In this document: one piece after another, positions 1 through 7,994 of the stretch | How the letters are laid out: each line of letters begins with the position of its first letter | How positions within the stretch are numbered: position 1 is the first letter of the stretch | Assembly (NCBI GenBank): GCA_051656485.1 | Contig: JBOGBZ010000004.1 | Location: 1-64,000, forward strand | Direction: 5' to 3' | From: JBOFDK01 sp051656485 | Lineage (GTDB): Bacteria > Bacillota > Clostridia > Lachnospirales > Cellulosilyticaceae | DNA length: 64,000 nucleotides | Translations under genes and position numbers: made by a program | The notes under the pieces: model-generated | Databases searched by the model: none | What the model saw: only the letters and a program-made list of their open reading frames with translations | What the model was told of the DNA's origin: nothing

Positions 1-2
1 GT

Positions 3-449
3 ATGGCTTTCGAGAAGTTTAAAACATTCCCTGGCAAAGCTCTTACCTTTGTTGCTGATGGCTACAGCGCCTATCCTCTTGCCAGACAACAGTTTGAACT
101 TAGAGAAGATAAGCTTTTCGATTTAATACAAGTGATTGGCCTTACCAATGAAGATGCAGTATCTACTGAATATCGTTGGTTCAAACAGGTTGTTGAAAGA
201 TTAAACCGTACTTTCAAATCCTCCTATCGTGTTTCTTGTGGTTATGGAAGTGACGATGGTGCCTACTATGGTGTATCTCTTTGGGTTGCTTACTACAACT
301 TTTTAAGACCTCATCAATCCCTTAATTGGAAGGTACTCAATGATGTTTCTGAGCTTACATCCGCCGATAATATGCCTGCTAAATGGCAACTTCTTATCTG
401 GCTTGGTCAACAAACTATTCTAAAACAACAAGTTCAAGATGCCTCATAA
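3..449 (+). CDS. DDE-type transposase, C-terminal part (5' end outside window)
   Basis: This is the C-terminal part of an insertion-sequence transposase of the DDE/integrase-fold type. The reading frame is open to the window edge, so the true start probably lies to the left. An Asp in the context VADGYSAY (residue 19 of the visible part) and a Glu in VVERLNRTFK (residue 65) fit the second and third catalytic acids. A following WVAYYNFLRPHQSLN segment is the usual end of the catalytic core in IS6/IS3-like enzymes. The exact IS family cannot be fixed without the N-terminal half. The gene runs toward the end of the minus-strand ABC-transporter operon. Confidence 0.8.
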   Translation: MAFEKFKTFPGKALTFVADGYSAYPLARQQFELREDKLFDLIQVIGLTNEDAVSTEYRWFKQVVERLNRTFKSSYRVSCGYGSDDGAYYGVSLWVAYYNFLRPHQSLNWKVLNDVSELTSADNMPAKWQLLIWLGQQTILKQQVQDAS

Positions 450-775
450 ATAATCTACTTTAGATTCATAGTTTGAGGTCGTAGCTAGCCACCCTCTAGG
501 GCTTGCTCTTGACTGGCTTTAAAACGATGCTATAATCACCAATCCCGACGGCATCAACCAAACAATCTACTTTGAGTTCTTTTGCCGTCGGTCCACCTCT
601 TTTTGTATCGTTTTAGAGACTGTCCAGAGTGGCGGACTTTTCAAAAACGCCCATGATTAGGGTTGTTTCTTATGTCTAAAAATAGCTTTTAACTCTAAAG
701 AATGCCTGCTTTGAAGTAGTTTAGTATTCCTAACTTTCAACTTTCGTTTTTCATAGAATATTTTACACTACCCTC
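450..775. other. Non-coding flank of the insertion sequence
   Basis: About 325 bases without a convincing gene. The stretch holds the 3' flank of the transposase gene and a nested pair of inverted repeats (520-615). A 10-bp direct repeat AATCTACTTT occurs at 452-461 and 564-573. The IS right end is probably in here, but I could not pair it with a left terminal repeat because that lies outside the window. Confidence 0.4.
520..615. repeat. Nested inverted repeats downstream of the transposase
   Basis: Outer arms TAAAACGAT (520-528) and ATCGTTTTA (607-615) are perfect 9-bp reverse complements. Inside them CCGACGGCA (545-553) and TGCCGTCGG (583-591) form a second perfect 9-bp pair. Together they can fold as one long interrupted stem. 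The role is unknown: IS end structure, a terminator-like barrier or a structured RNA are all possible. Confidence 0.6.
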
Positions 776-1543
776 TTACTTAAAGCGCAATTTCTTGACG
801 ATACTAAGACCTATGGCTACAAATAAAAGTGTTTGTAACACACCTAGGAATGCCGGTATATGCCAATCTGTAAACGGCACCATCTTATCTGCCACGCGAC
901 TTAATTGCGCCATAAAAGTCAAGTCTGTAACTCTTCCTATCCCTTCCCATACAAGCATTTCAATCACCATGCATATAGTTGGAACAAAACTAACAATCCC
1001 TATATAAACAAACCCTAAAACTGTCGGTGATGTAATAACTAGACTAAGTGCCATTCCGAGTGCTATTGCCGCAATCCATAGGGGTATAGCCGTACCTAAA
1101 CGCACTAAGAAATCCATACCTAAACTGGTTTCTACACCTCCTACGCCGCCTAATAACAAGGCTCCACTTCCAAAGAAACATACAAGAATAATTGCTGCTG
1201 CTATAAAAGCTAAGAGCACACTTGTTATCATTTTACCCACGTACATTTTTGTGCGCGAAAGTCCTCCTGCAATAACATTTTTAAAGGTGAGAAACTTATG
1301 TTCTTCACTAGATGTTATTTCAATAAAGCCAATACTTATATACATTGGCACTGTCAGCCACATAATGCCTAGTTCTAAAAGCATGCTAAAAGTAATGTCA
1401 CTTTGATAAGCATGATTCATATAGGCAAAAATCATATTTAACAAGATGCTACCCAGTGCAAACACACCACTAAAGAGCCATAGATAGATGCGATTAAAAT
1501 TACGGTATAATTCCGCTTTGATATAATTACACACAATGCTCAC
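776..1543 (-). CDS. ABC-2 type transporter permease
   Basis: Integral membrane subunit of an ABC-2 (BcrB/lantibiotic-immunity-like) transporter, 255 residues with about six hydrophobic segments, the first near residues 18-38. The N-terminus MSIVCNYIKAELYRNFNR, with an amphipathic start before the first membrane span, is typical of permeases that remove antimicrobial peptides or act on the envelope. It overlaps the upstream ATPase gene by 17 bp, so the two subunits are translationally coupled. The substrate cannot be deduced. It is the last gene of the operon and lies next to the insertion sequence. Confidence 0.85.
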   Translation of the reverse strand: MSIVCNYIKAELYRNFNRIYLWLFSGVFALGSILLNMIFAYMNHAYQSDITFSMLLELGIMWLTVPMYISIGFIEITSSEEHKFLTFKNVIAGGLSRTKMYVGKMITSVLLAFIAAAIILVCFFGSGALLLGGVGGVETSLGMDFLVRLGTAIPLWIAAIALGMALSLVITSPTVLGFVYIGIVSFVPTICMVIEMLVWEGIGRVTDLTFMAQLSRVADKMVPFTDWHIPAFLGVLQTLLFVAIGLSIVKKLRFK

Positions 1544-2450
1544 CCCCTACTAATGCCATGAAGTATTGCTCAAGGGAACTTCCTATCACCTGAATCCCTG
1601 ATACCATAACTCCACCTGTCACCAGCATATGTGTAACCTTTTCTGGGGTATCCATATGCTCATAAACTTTGATTTCATTGCCTTCATGGATTTCATAGCC
1701 TGTACATCCTAGTTGTTCCTCCAGAATGACACTTGCTTTTCCTGGGTCATCTACACGTACCAAGAGATGATGTCTACATTTTTCCTCTATCGACTTAGCC
1801 GTAATTTCTTCTACAAGTTTGCCTTCTTTCATAAAGCCATAGCAAGTCGCAAACTTTGAAAGCTCATCAAGGATATGACTTGAGATAAGGATCGTGACAC
1901 CTCTTTCTCTATTAAGCTTTAGCAAAGTCTCCCTCACTTCCACGATACCTTCTGGATCGAGGCCATTCGTCGGTTCATCGAGTATCAATAAATCTGGACT
2001 TCCCATAATGGCTAGTGCCAATCCTAAGCGTTGTTTCATACCTAATGAAAACTGCTTAAACTTCTTGTTACCCACATCACCTAAGCCTACTTGCTGAAGT
2101 ACTTGGTCCACACATGTTTTATCTGCTATGCCTCTTTGTATACGGTAGTACTCTAGATTTTTCTTAGCTGAAAGATAAGGATAAAAAGCTGGTGTCTCGA
2201 TAATCATCCCTGTACGTATACGTGCTTTGTTCAAGTCATCGATATAGCTTTTACCGAATAACTCTATCTCCCCACCTTGTGTTTCAATAAGCCCCGTAAG
2301 CATCTTCATAATGGTGGTCTTCCCCGCCCCATTCTTTCCTACTAGACCGTAAATCTCACCTTTAGCAACGTTTAAGTTTACCTTATCGACAGCTGTATGG
2401 CTTCCATATATTTTGGTTAAATCTCGTGTTTGAAGTATGACTTCCCTCAT
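1527..2450 (-). CDS. ABC transporter ATP-binding protein (BcrA-like)
   Basis: ATPase subunit for the permease that overlaps its 3' end. Residues 1-220 are the nucleotide-binding domain: Walker A GKNGAGKTT (about 38-46), signature FSLGMKQRL (about 138) and Walker B LLILDEPTNGLDP. The C-terminal roughly 85 residues match the extension found in bacitracin/lantibiotic-type exporters. The start has a good ribosome site (AAGGAGG about 9 bases upstream). It follows an OmpR-type response regulator gene by about 80 bp, suggesting one regulated operon. Confidence 0.9.
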   Translation of the reverse strand: MREVILQTRDLTKIYGSHTAVDKVNLNVAKGEIYGLVGKNGAGKTTIMKMLTGLIETQGGEIELFGKSYIDDLNKARIRTGMIIETPAFYPYLSAKKNLEYYRIQRGIADKTCVDQVLQQVGLGDVGNKKFKQFSLGMKQRLGLALAIMGSPDLLILDEPTNGLDPEGIVEVRETLLKLNRERGVTILISSHILDELSKFATCYGFMKEGKLVEEITAKSIEEKCRHHLLVRVDDPGKASVILEEQLGCTGYEIHEGNEIKVYEHMDTPEKVTHMLVTGGVMVSGIQVIGSSLEQYFMALVGGEHCV

Positions 2451-2533
2451 TATTCTTTCCTCCTTGATTTGATGTTTGTATTTATTCTATCCCTCAAACA
2501 TCAATATCCACTTAAGCAAACATTAAGAAAGTC

Positions 2534-3232
2534 TTAATTTTCATCATGCATCTTAAAGCCAATGCCCCACACAGTCTGTATGTACTCTGTCCCCGCATCT
2601 ACTTTTCCAAGCTTATTTCGCAAGTTGCTTATATGTACATTCACAGTATTGTCATCTCCTAGAAACTCATCATTCCATACATGCTCAAACAAATTGGCAC
2701 GGGTAAATACTTTCTTTGGATAACTCATCAAAAGCTCAAGGATTTTGTACTCTCTAGCGGTCAATGCCACTTCATTACTATCTATGCTTACCTTTGCCCC
2801 ATCTACGTCTAGCTGCAAATTCTTATGCTTATAGACCTTCGATTCTACCACTTGAGAAAAGACAGTATACCTACGTAGCTGTGCCTCTACTCTCGCAATG
2901 ACCTCTGCTGTATCAAAGGGCTTACTCATAAAGTCATCTGCTCCCATTTTCAAGGCTTCTATCTTGGTATCTTGTCCTACTTTTGCTGATATGACAATGA
3001 TCGGCATCATTTTATCTTTTCTCAAATCAACGATAAGCTCCTCACCTGTCATTCCTGGTAGCATAAGGTCTAGTAAAATCAAGTGATACTCTTCTAGTTG
3101 TACACACATCTTCGCTTCTGTTCCTGAATAAGCGCCTCGCACTGTATAGCCTTCTCTTCTTAGTAAGTCACACAAAAGTTCATTAATCGCTAGGTCATCT
3201 TCTACTACTAATAGTTTGATAGCTTCCTTCAT
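2534..3232 (-). CDS. OmpR/PhoB-family response regulator (no adjacent kinase)
   Basis: Two-component transcription regulator of 232 residues. The receiver domain has the acid pocket EDD at 11-13 and the phospho-acceptor Asp55 in LILLDLMLPG. The C-terminal winged-helix domain carries VALTAREYKILELLMSYP and the typical ending VWGIGFKM. It probably controls the following ABC transporter genes. A partner histidine kinase would be expected, but none is present on either side: upstream is a lipase gene, and the operon runs out at the insertion sequence. The kinase may lie beyond the left edge or be encoded elsewhere. Confidence 0.93.
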   Translation of the reverse strand: MKEAIKLLVVEDDLAINELLCDLLRREGYTVRGAYSGTEAKMCVQLEEYHLILLDLMLPGMTGEELIVDLRKDKMMPIIVISAKVGQDTKIEALKMGADDFMSKPFDTAEVIARVEAQLRRYTVFSQVVESKVYKHKNLQLDVDGAKVSIDSNEVALTAREYKILELLMSYPKKVFTRANLFEHVWNDEFLGDDNTVNVHISNLRNKLGKVDAGTEYIQTVWGIGFKMHDEN

Positions 3233-3290
3233 CTTTCCACCCCTTTTTTTAACTTGTTTTATTGTAGCATAGCTTTTTCCAAAAATAAAA

Positions 3291-3308
3291 CCCCTATAAA
3301 TATAGGGG
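3291..3308 (-). terminator. Intrinsic terminator after the lipase-like gene
   Basis: Perfect 8-bp stem CCCCTATA/TATAGGGG with a 2-base loop, followed on the minus strand by a T-rich tract. It starts 7 bases past the stop codon at 3316. Confidence 0.8.
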
Positions 3309-3315
3309 TGCTTGC

Positions 3316-4245
3316 TTAGTTATTCCATTTCTCAATCCATGCCAATACATCTGCCATCACTTCATCTCGATTGACTTCGTTAAGCATCTCATGGCGTCCC
3401 CCCTCATAAAGCTTATAACTTGCATGGCGAAGCCCTGCATCTTGGTATGCCTTAAAGAGTGTGACAATGCCTTTTCCATTTTTGCCAACAGGGTCTTGAT
3501 TCCCAGAGAAAATATAGATAGGCAATTGTTTAGGAATCTTATAAATATTTTCTTTTTCTTCGATATACTTCAGCTCACTTAAGAGATCGTAGAAGAATCC
3601 TGCTGTAAAGATTGTACCGCAGTAAGGGTCTTGGATGTACTTATCCACTTCCTTGTGATCTCTACTGAGCCAATCAAAGTTGGTGCGGTTTGGCTTGAAC
3701 TGCTTATTATAACTTCCAAATATTAATTTATCTAATAGCGAACTCTGTGCTTTTCTTCCGTGTTTCTTGATTTCTCTTTTGGCTACTAAAAGTCCTGCAT
3801 CTACTGCGACTCCTTGCTTTCCATTACTTCCTGATAAGATAGCACCTTTTAAGCATTCCCCATAATGCATGATGTATTCTTGTGTCGCAAAAGAGCCCAT
3901 GCTATGACCGAATAAGAAAATCGGCATATCTGGATAGCTATTTTTAATAATTTTGGTTAGGGTATACATATCTTCTATTAAATACTGAAAGCCTGCTCTT
4001 TTTCCTAAGTAGCCTAGATTCTCCAGCTCATTCGCCGTTTTACCATGACCTCTATGGTCATTGGCATACACCACATAACCATTCTGTGTAAGGTAATTTG
4101 CAAATCTTTCATAGCGTGCTGCAGTCTCTGCCATTCCGTGAGCGATCTGCACGATACCTTTTATGGTTCCGTCTTCTGGCATCCATTTGTAAACATGCAC
4201 TTGTAATTGTTCTTTTCCTTCAAAATAAAATGTCTCTGCTTTCAT
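3316..4245 (-). CDS. Alpha/beta hydrolase, monoacylglycerol lipase/lysophospholipase-like
   Basis: Serine hydrolase of the PldB/monoacylglycerol-lipase group, 309 residues, normal family length. Visible features are the oxyanion region AHGMAE (about 36-41), a DHRGHGKT segment, the nucleophile elbow GHSMGS with Ser115, an acid in SGNQDPVG (about 250) and the catalytic His in GGRHEMLNE (about 285). There is no signal peptide, so it probably acts on lipids or esters in the cytosol. It is a single-gene unit with its own terminator; the physiological substrate is not predictable. Confidence 0.88.
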   Translation of the reverse strand: MKAETFYFEGKEQLQVHVYKWMPEDGTIKGIVQIAHGMAETAARYERFANYLTQNGYVVYANDHRGHGKTANELENLGYLGKRAGFQYLIEDMYTLTKIIKNSYPDMPIFLFGHSMGSFATQEYIMHYGECLKGAILSGSNGKQGVAVDAGLLVAKREIKKHGRKAQSSLLDKLIFGSYNKQFKPNRTNFDWLSRDHKEVDKYIQDPYCGTIFTAGFFYDLLSELKYIEEKENIYKIPKQLPIYIFSGNQDPVGKNGKGIVTLFKAYQDAGLRHASYKLYEGGRHEMLNEVNRDEVMADVLAWIEKWNN

Positions 4246-4366
4246 TTTGTGCCACTCTCCCTAGTCTTAATCTACCTGGTATCATTATACCATTATTTTA
4301 CCCTTTTTGTTATTGTATGATTGTAAACTTATTATTAATAGTATTATTTTTCTGACTACTAAAAAA

Positions 4367-4400
4367 AGCCAAACCACTTTTCTACTTAAGTGATTTGGCT
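4367..4400 (-). terminator. Terminator of the siroheme operon, overlapping the cbiK stop
   Basis: The stem AGCCAAAccactt (4367-4379) pairs with aagtgaTTTGGCT (4388-4400) with one mismatch. On the minus strand it is followed by seven T. The hairpin includes the last codons and the stop of cbiK, so transcription ends right at the end of translation. Confidence 0.75.
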
Positions 4401-5149
4401 TCTTTGATATGTTGTATAAAAAGCTTTCTAATCTCTGGCACTTCCCCTAAGCCTGATGTGATGACTTCTACCTCTAACCCATTGGCCATCAGGGCTCCCT
4501 GCCATTTATGTTGCTCAATTCCTAATATTTCTTGTACCACATGATTCCCTGCTACTAACATCAAGGGTAGAATGGTGATTTTGTGCATCTGCCTTTTCTT
4601 CACCGCTTCTACCAGTACTTCTATATGCTCTAACTGGTGTAAAGTTAAAACCGCGCCCTGTATGTCCGCTTCCTGCATATACCCCTCAAGCTTTTCATAC
4701 GCACTGTTTGCTTCATGAGTCGTGCCGTGGCCTAACACCAGTAGAAACCGCTGTTCTTGCTCCTTGCTTTTCAAGTACGCCGTAAGCCATTTATAATTTC
4801 TTTCTTCATCAAGTAGTGGCTTACCTAGCCTTATGTGAAAGCTCGCATTAGCGTTCTCGCATACTTCCTTTACTTTCTCATACTCTTTCCCACCTAATAG
4901 ATGCAGTGGCTGTACCGTTACTTCTTCATAACCTTCTTCTTCAAATAGTTCGAAGGCCTGCGAAACACCTAGTATCTCTTTGCCGTGCACTTTTCGTAGT
5001 TTCTCTCTAAGCATCTCTGAAGAAAATGCATTGTACACCGTTTGTTCAGTATATGCTGCTGTCACTGCTTCGCCCACTGAAAGGATAGACCTTTCTAACT
5101 GCTCCAGATGACTGGTACCAAAACTAACCATTAATATAGCTTTTTTCAT
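4382..5149 (-). CDS. cbiK: Sirohydrochlorin chelatase, CbiK type
   Basis: Inserts a metal ion into sirohydrochlorin. The two-domain CbiK chelatase is recognised by the start KKAILMVSFGTSH, the metal-binding GHGT motif with His141, and a second His203 in LVAGNHVVQEILG; 255 residues fits the family. CbiK is best known as an anaerobic cobaltochelatase for vitamin B12. Here it is the last gene of a cluster that otherwise only makes siroheme, with asrABC next door and no other cobalamin gene, so ferrochelatase activity for siroheme is the likelier job (inference). It overlaps the upstream dehydrogenase gene by 26 bp. Confidence 0.88.
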   Translation of the reverse strand: MKKAILMVSFGTSHLEQLERSILSVGEAVTAAYTEQTVYNAFSSEMLREKLRKVHGKEILGVSQAFELFEEEGYEEVTVQPLHLLGGKEYEKVKEVCENANASFHIRLGKPLLDEERNYKWLTAYLKSKEQEQRFLLVLGHGTTHEANSAYEKLEGYMQEADIQGAVLTLHQLEHIEVLVEAVKKRQMHKITILPLMLVAGNHVVQEILGIEQHKWQGALMANGLEVEVITSGLGEVPEIRKLFIQHIKEAKSLK

Positions 5150-5720
5150 AAGCTCTAAGCTCCTCTAAATCCATCTCTATAAGGTGATGCAACTGCTGCC
5201 GCTTGGACGTTTCATCGGTGATGTCTTGTAGTATTCTCTCTCTCATCCGCCCAAGCATTGCCACGTATTCCCCATAACTTTCATCATACATCTCTGCCAG
5301 TTCTTCTTTGATTTTCTTTGTCAAAGAAGGGCTATGCCCATTGGTGGATACACTCAAAATGAGATCACCTCTTTTGATATAAGCGGGAACGATAAAGCTG
5401 GATAAGTGCTTATCATCGATGACATTACACAGTATGTGATGGGTATCACAATACTTACCTATCTGCTCATTTAATCCACGTTCATTGGTGGCTGCAATAA
5501 CGATAAAACTTCCCCTAAGCTCCTCTTCTACCTCACCAAAGCATCGCTTAACCAAGGCGATATCCCCTTCTAGCTTTTCAAATGCCGCTTCGAATGCTGG
5601 GGAAATTACCCTTAGCTTTGCCCCAAAACTAAGGAGTACCTTCGCCTTGCGATACGCTACTTTTCCACCACCTATAATGGTGATGCACTTCCCCTCTACA
5701 TTAAGCATCGCTGGATACAT
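5124..5720 (-). CDS. Precorrin-2 dehydrogenase (siroheme synthase N-domain, SirC/Met8-like)
   Basis: NAD-dependent oxidation of precorrin-2 to sirohydrochlorin. It has the Rossmann motif IIGGGKVAYRKAK (about 14-26) and the family signature STNGHSPSLTKKIKEEL (about 124-140). At 198 residues it is the short form without a methyltransferase domain, which is supplied here by the CobA part of the fused CobA/HemD. Its start follows the hemL stop by 5 bases without a clear ribosome site, so translation is probably coupled to hemL. Confidence 0.88.
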   Translation of the reverse strand: MYPAMLNVEGKCITIIGGGKVAYRKAKVLLSFGAKLRVISPAFEAAFEKLEGDIALVKRCFGEVEEELRGSFIVIAATNERGLNEQIGKYCDTHHILCNVIDDKHLSSFIVPAYIKRGDLILSVSTNGHSPSLTKKIKEELAEMYDESYGEYVAMLGRMRERILQDITDETSKRQQLHHLIEMDLEELRAYEKSYING

Positions 5721-5725
5721 AGATG

Positions 5726-7024
5726 CTACGCCATATCGTGTGCTTGCTTGAGGGCGTTATGAATCACACTAAGTGTTGTATCTAACTGCTCTTTTGTATG
5801 GGCTGTAGATAAGAACATGGCTTCATACTGTGCTGGTCCGATAAGTATTCCTTGGTCAAGTAATGCCTTGAAGTAACGATTGAAAGTATCTACATTGCAA
5901 GTCATCGCTTCTTCGAAATTTGTAACTTTGCTTTCTGTAAAGAATAAGCACACTAAAGAACCTGCACGGTTCACTGTATAGTTAAGTCCTAGCTTTTCTA
6001 GGCTCGCTTTGATACCTGCTTCAAGGTATGTCGCTTTTTCTTCTAGTTCTGTATACACATTAGGATTGTCTCTTAAGTACTCTAATTGCTTCTTGCCCAT
6101 ATACATCGCTAGTGGATTCCCTGATAATGTACCTGCTTGGTACACTGGCCCCACTGGTGATACCATATCCATGATTGCCTTCTTCCCACCGTAGGCACCT
6201 ACTGGAAGGCCACCCCCGATAATCTTGCCGAAGCATACCATATCTGGTTGGATACCGAAGTACTCTTGGCTACTGCCATATGCTATTCTAAAGCCTGTGA
6301 TGACTTCATCAAATATAAGGACTGTGCCTGCTTCTAATGTAAGCTTGCGAAGTTCTTCTAAGAAAGCTTGATCTGCTGGTACCACACCCATATTGCCACC
6401 GATTGGCTCTACGATAACTGCTGCTATCTCATTCTTATTGGCTTCAAAGACTTCTCTTAAGCCTTCTACATCGTTGTATCTTGCTACAAGTGTATCTTTA
6501 ACCACGTCTGCTGGTACACCTGGGCTTGTAGGTACACCATAAGTAATGGTGCCTGAGCCAGACTTCACGAGAAGGGCATCTGAATGGCCATGGTAGCATC
6601 CCTCAAACTTAAGGATTTTGTTGCGTCCTGTATAACCTCTCGCTACACGTAGTGCACTCATTGTCGCTTCTGTACCTGAGTTAACCATACGCACCTGATC
6701 GATGCATTTGTAGGCTTCTACGATGAGTTTTGCCATCTCTACTTCGATACCTGTAGGTACACCGTAACTTGTCCCACGTGCAATGGCTTCTACCACACCT
6801 TCCATAAGCATCTCATTCCTATGCCCTAAGATAAGTGGCCCCCATGAACAAATGTAATCGATATACGCATTACCATCCACATCTTCGATGATTGAGCCAT
6901 GTGCTTTTTCGATAAAGATAGGGTCGATTCCTACTGATTTGAAAGCTCTTACAGGGCTATTCACCCCACCTGGTATATACTTATTCGCTTCTTCAAAAAG
7001 TGCTTTTGATTTAGTATGCTTCAT
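5726..7024 (-). CDS. hemL: Glutamate-1-semialdehyde 2,1-aminomutase
   Basis: PLP enzyme turning glutamate-1-semialdehyde into 5-aminolevulinate, the second step of the C5 tetrapyrrole route. Key parts are GGVNSPVRAF near the N-terminus, NSGTEATMSALRVARG, the PLP aspartate segment IFDEVITGFR and the Schiff-base Lys267 in CFGKIIGGGLP. The start at 7024 (MKHTKSK) was chosen over an in-frame ATG at 7063 because AGGAGGG lies 7 bases upstream and it gives the usual length (432 residues). It overlaps the hemB end by 14 bp. Confidence 0.96.
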   Translation of the reverse strand: MKHTKSKALFEEANKYIPGGVNSPVRAFKSVGIDPIFIEKAHGSIIEDVDGNAYIDYICSWGPLILGHRNEMLMEGVVEAIARGTSYGVPTGIEVEMAKLIVEAYKCIDQVRMVNSGTEATMSALRVARGYTGRNKILKFEGCYHGHSDALLVKSGSGTITYGVPTSPGVPADVVKDTLVARYNDVEGLREVFEANKNEIAAVIVEPIGGNMGVVPADQAFLEELRKLTLEAGTVLIFDEVITGFRIAYGSSQEYFGIQPDMVCFGKIIGGGLPVGAYGGKKAIMDMVSPVGPVYQAGTLSGNPLAMYMGKKQLEYLRDNPNVYTELEEKATYLEAGIKASLEKLGLNYTVNRAGSLVCLFFTESKVTNFEEAMTCNVDTFNRYFKALLDQGILIGPAQYEAMFLSTAHTKEQLDTTLSVIHNALKQAHDMA

Positions 7025-7994
7025 AATGTCCCTCCTGAAGTTGTTTTGCCATATCTTTTGCAAAGTAAGTGATAATCATATCTGCACCTGCACGCTTAAT
7101 TGATAGGAGGCTTTCAAAGATAACATTCTCATTCATCAAGCCATTCTTCACTGCCATTTTAAGCATCGCGTACTCTCCACTTACATTGTAAGCTGCAATA
7201 GGTACGTTAAATTGATCTTTGGCACGTCGTATAATATCCAGATAACTCATAGCAGGCTTCACCATGATAATGTCTGCACCTTCTTCGATATCTAATGCCA
7301 TCTCACGTACAGCTTCGTCTGAATTTGCCATATCCATTTGGTATGTCTTACGATCCCCAAAAGCTGGTGCTGAGTGTGCTGCCGCACGGAATGGGCCATA
7401 GAAACTTGATGCGTACTTGGCACTGTAAGACATAATTGGAATATGAGTTAAATCTCTGGCATCCAGACTATCTCTCATATGTGCAATACGACCATCCATC
7501 ATATCTGATGGTGCTACCATATCTGCACCTGCTTTGGCATGGCTGATAGCGATTTTACTTAAGTATTCTAAAGTGGTATCATTATCCACTTCACCTTTTT
7601 CTGTGAGGATGCCACAGTGACCATGGTCTGTGTATTGGCACATACATACGTCTGTGATGACATACATTTCCGGGGCAATACTTTTTACTTTGCGAATAGC
7701 TTGCTGAACAATACCTGTATCACTATACGCTTCGCTCCCACAACTATCTTTGGCTTCTGGTACTCCAAATAAGATAATGCCCTTAATGCCAAGTGCCATC
7801 ACTTCTTTGATTTCTTCTTCTAGCTTATCTATCGAAAAGTGATAAATGCCTTCTAAAGATGGGATTTCGTGTTTGATTCCTTCCCCTTCTACCACAAAGA
7901 TTGGGTAGATCAGGTCATTTACAGATAAACTTGTCTCACGAACCATGCTACGAATAGCTTTATTCATACGTAAACGTCTTGGTCTTACTCGCAT
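7011..7994 (-). CDS. hemB: Delta-aminolevulinic acid dehydratase (porphobilinogen synthase)
   Basis: Condenses two 5-aminolevulinates to porphobilinogen. Schiff-base lysines are K193 (SYSAKYASSFYGPFR) and K246 (IMVKPAMSYLD). The active-site zinc ligands Cys117, Cys119 and Cys127 are present in DVCMCQYTDHGHCGIL, so this is the zinc-dependent type. It is 327 residues, standard length. The start has GAGGTG upstream and overlaps the cobA/hemD end by 10 bp. Confidence 0.96.
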   Translation of the reverse strand: MRVRPRRLRMNKAIRSMVRETSLSVNDLIYPIFVVEGEGIKHEIPSLEGIYHFSIDKLEEEIKEVMALGIKGIILFGVPEAKDSCGSEAYSDTGIVQQAIRKVKSIAPEMYVITDVCMCQYTDHGHCGILTEKGEVDNDTTLEYLSKIAISHAKAGADMVAPSDMMDGRIAHMRDSLDARDLTHIPIMSYSAKYASSFYGPFRAAAHSAPAFGDRKTYQMDMANSDEAVREMALDIEEGADIIMVKPAMSYLDIIRRAKDQFNVPIAAYNVSGEYAMLKMAVKNGLMNENVIFESLLSIKRAGADMIITYFAKDMAKQLQEGHYEAY

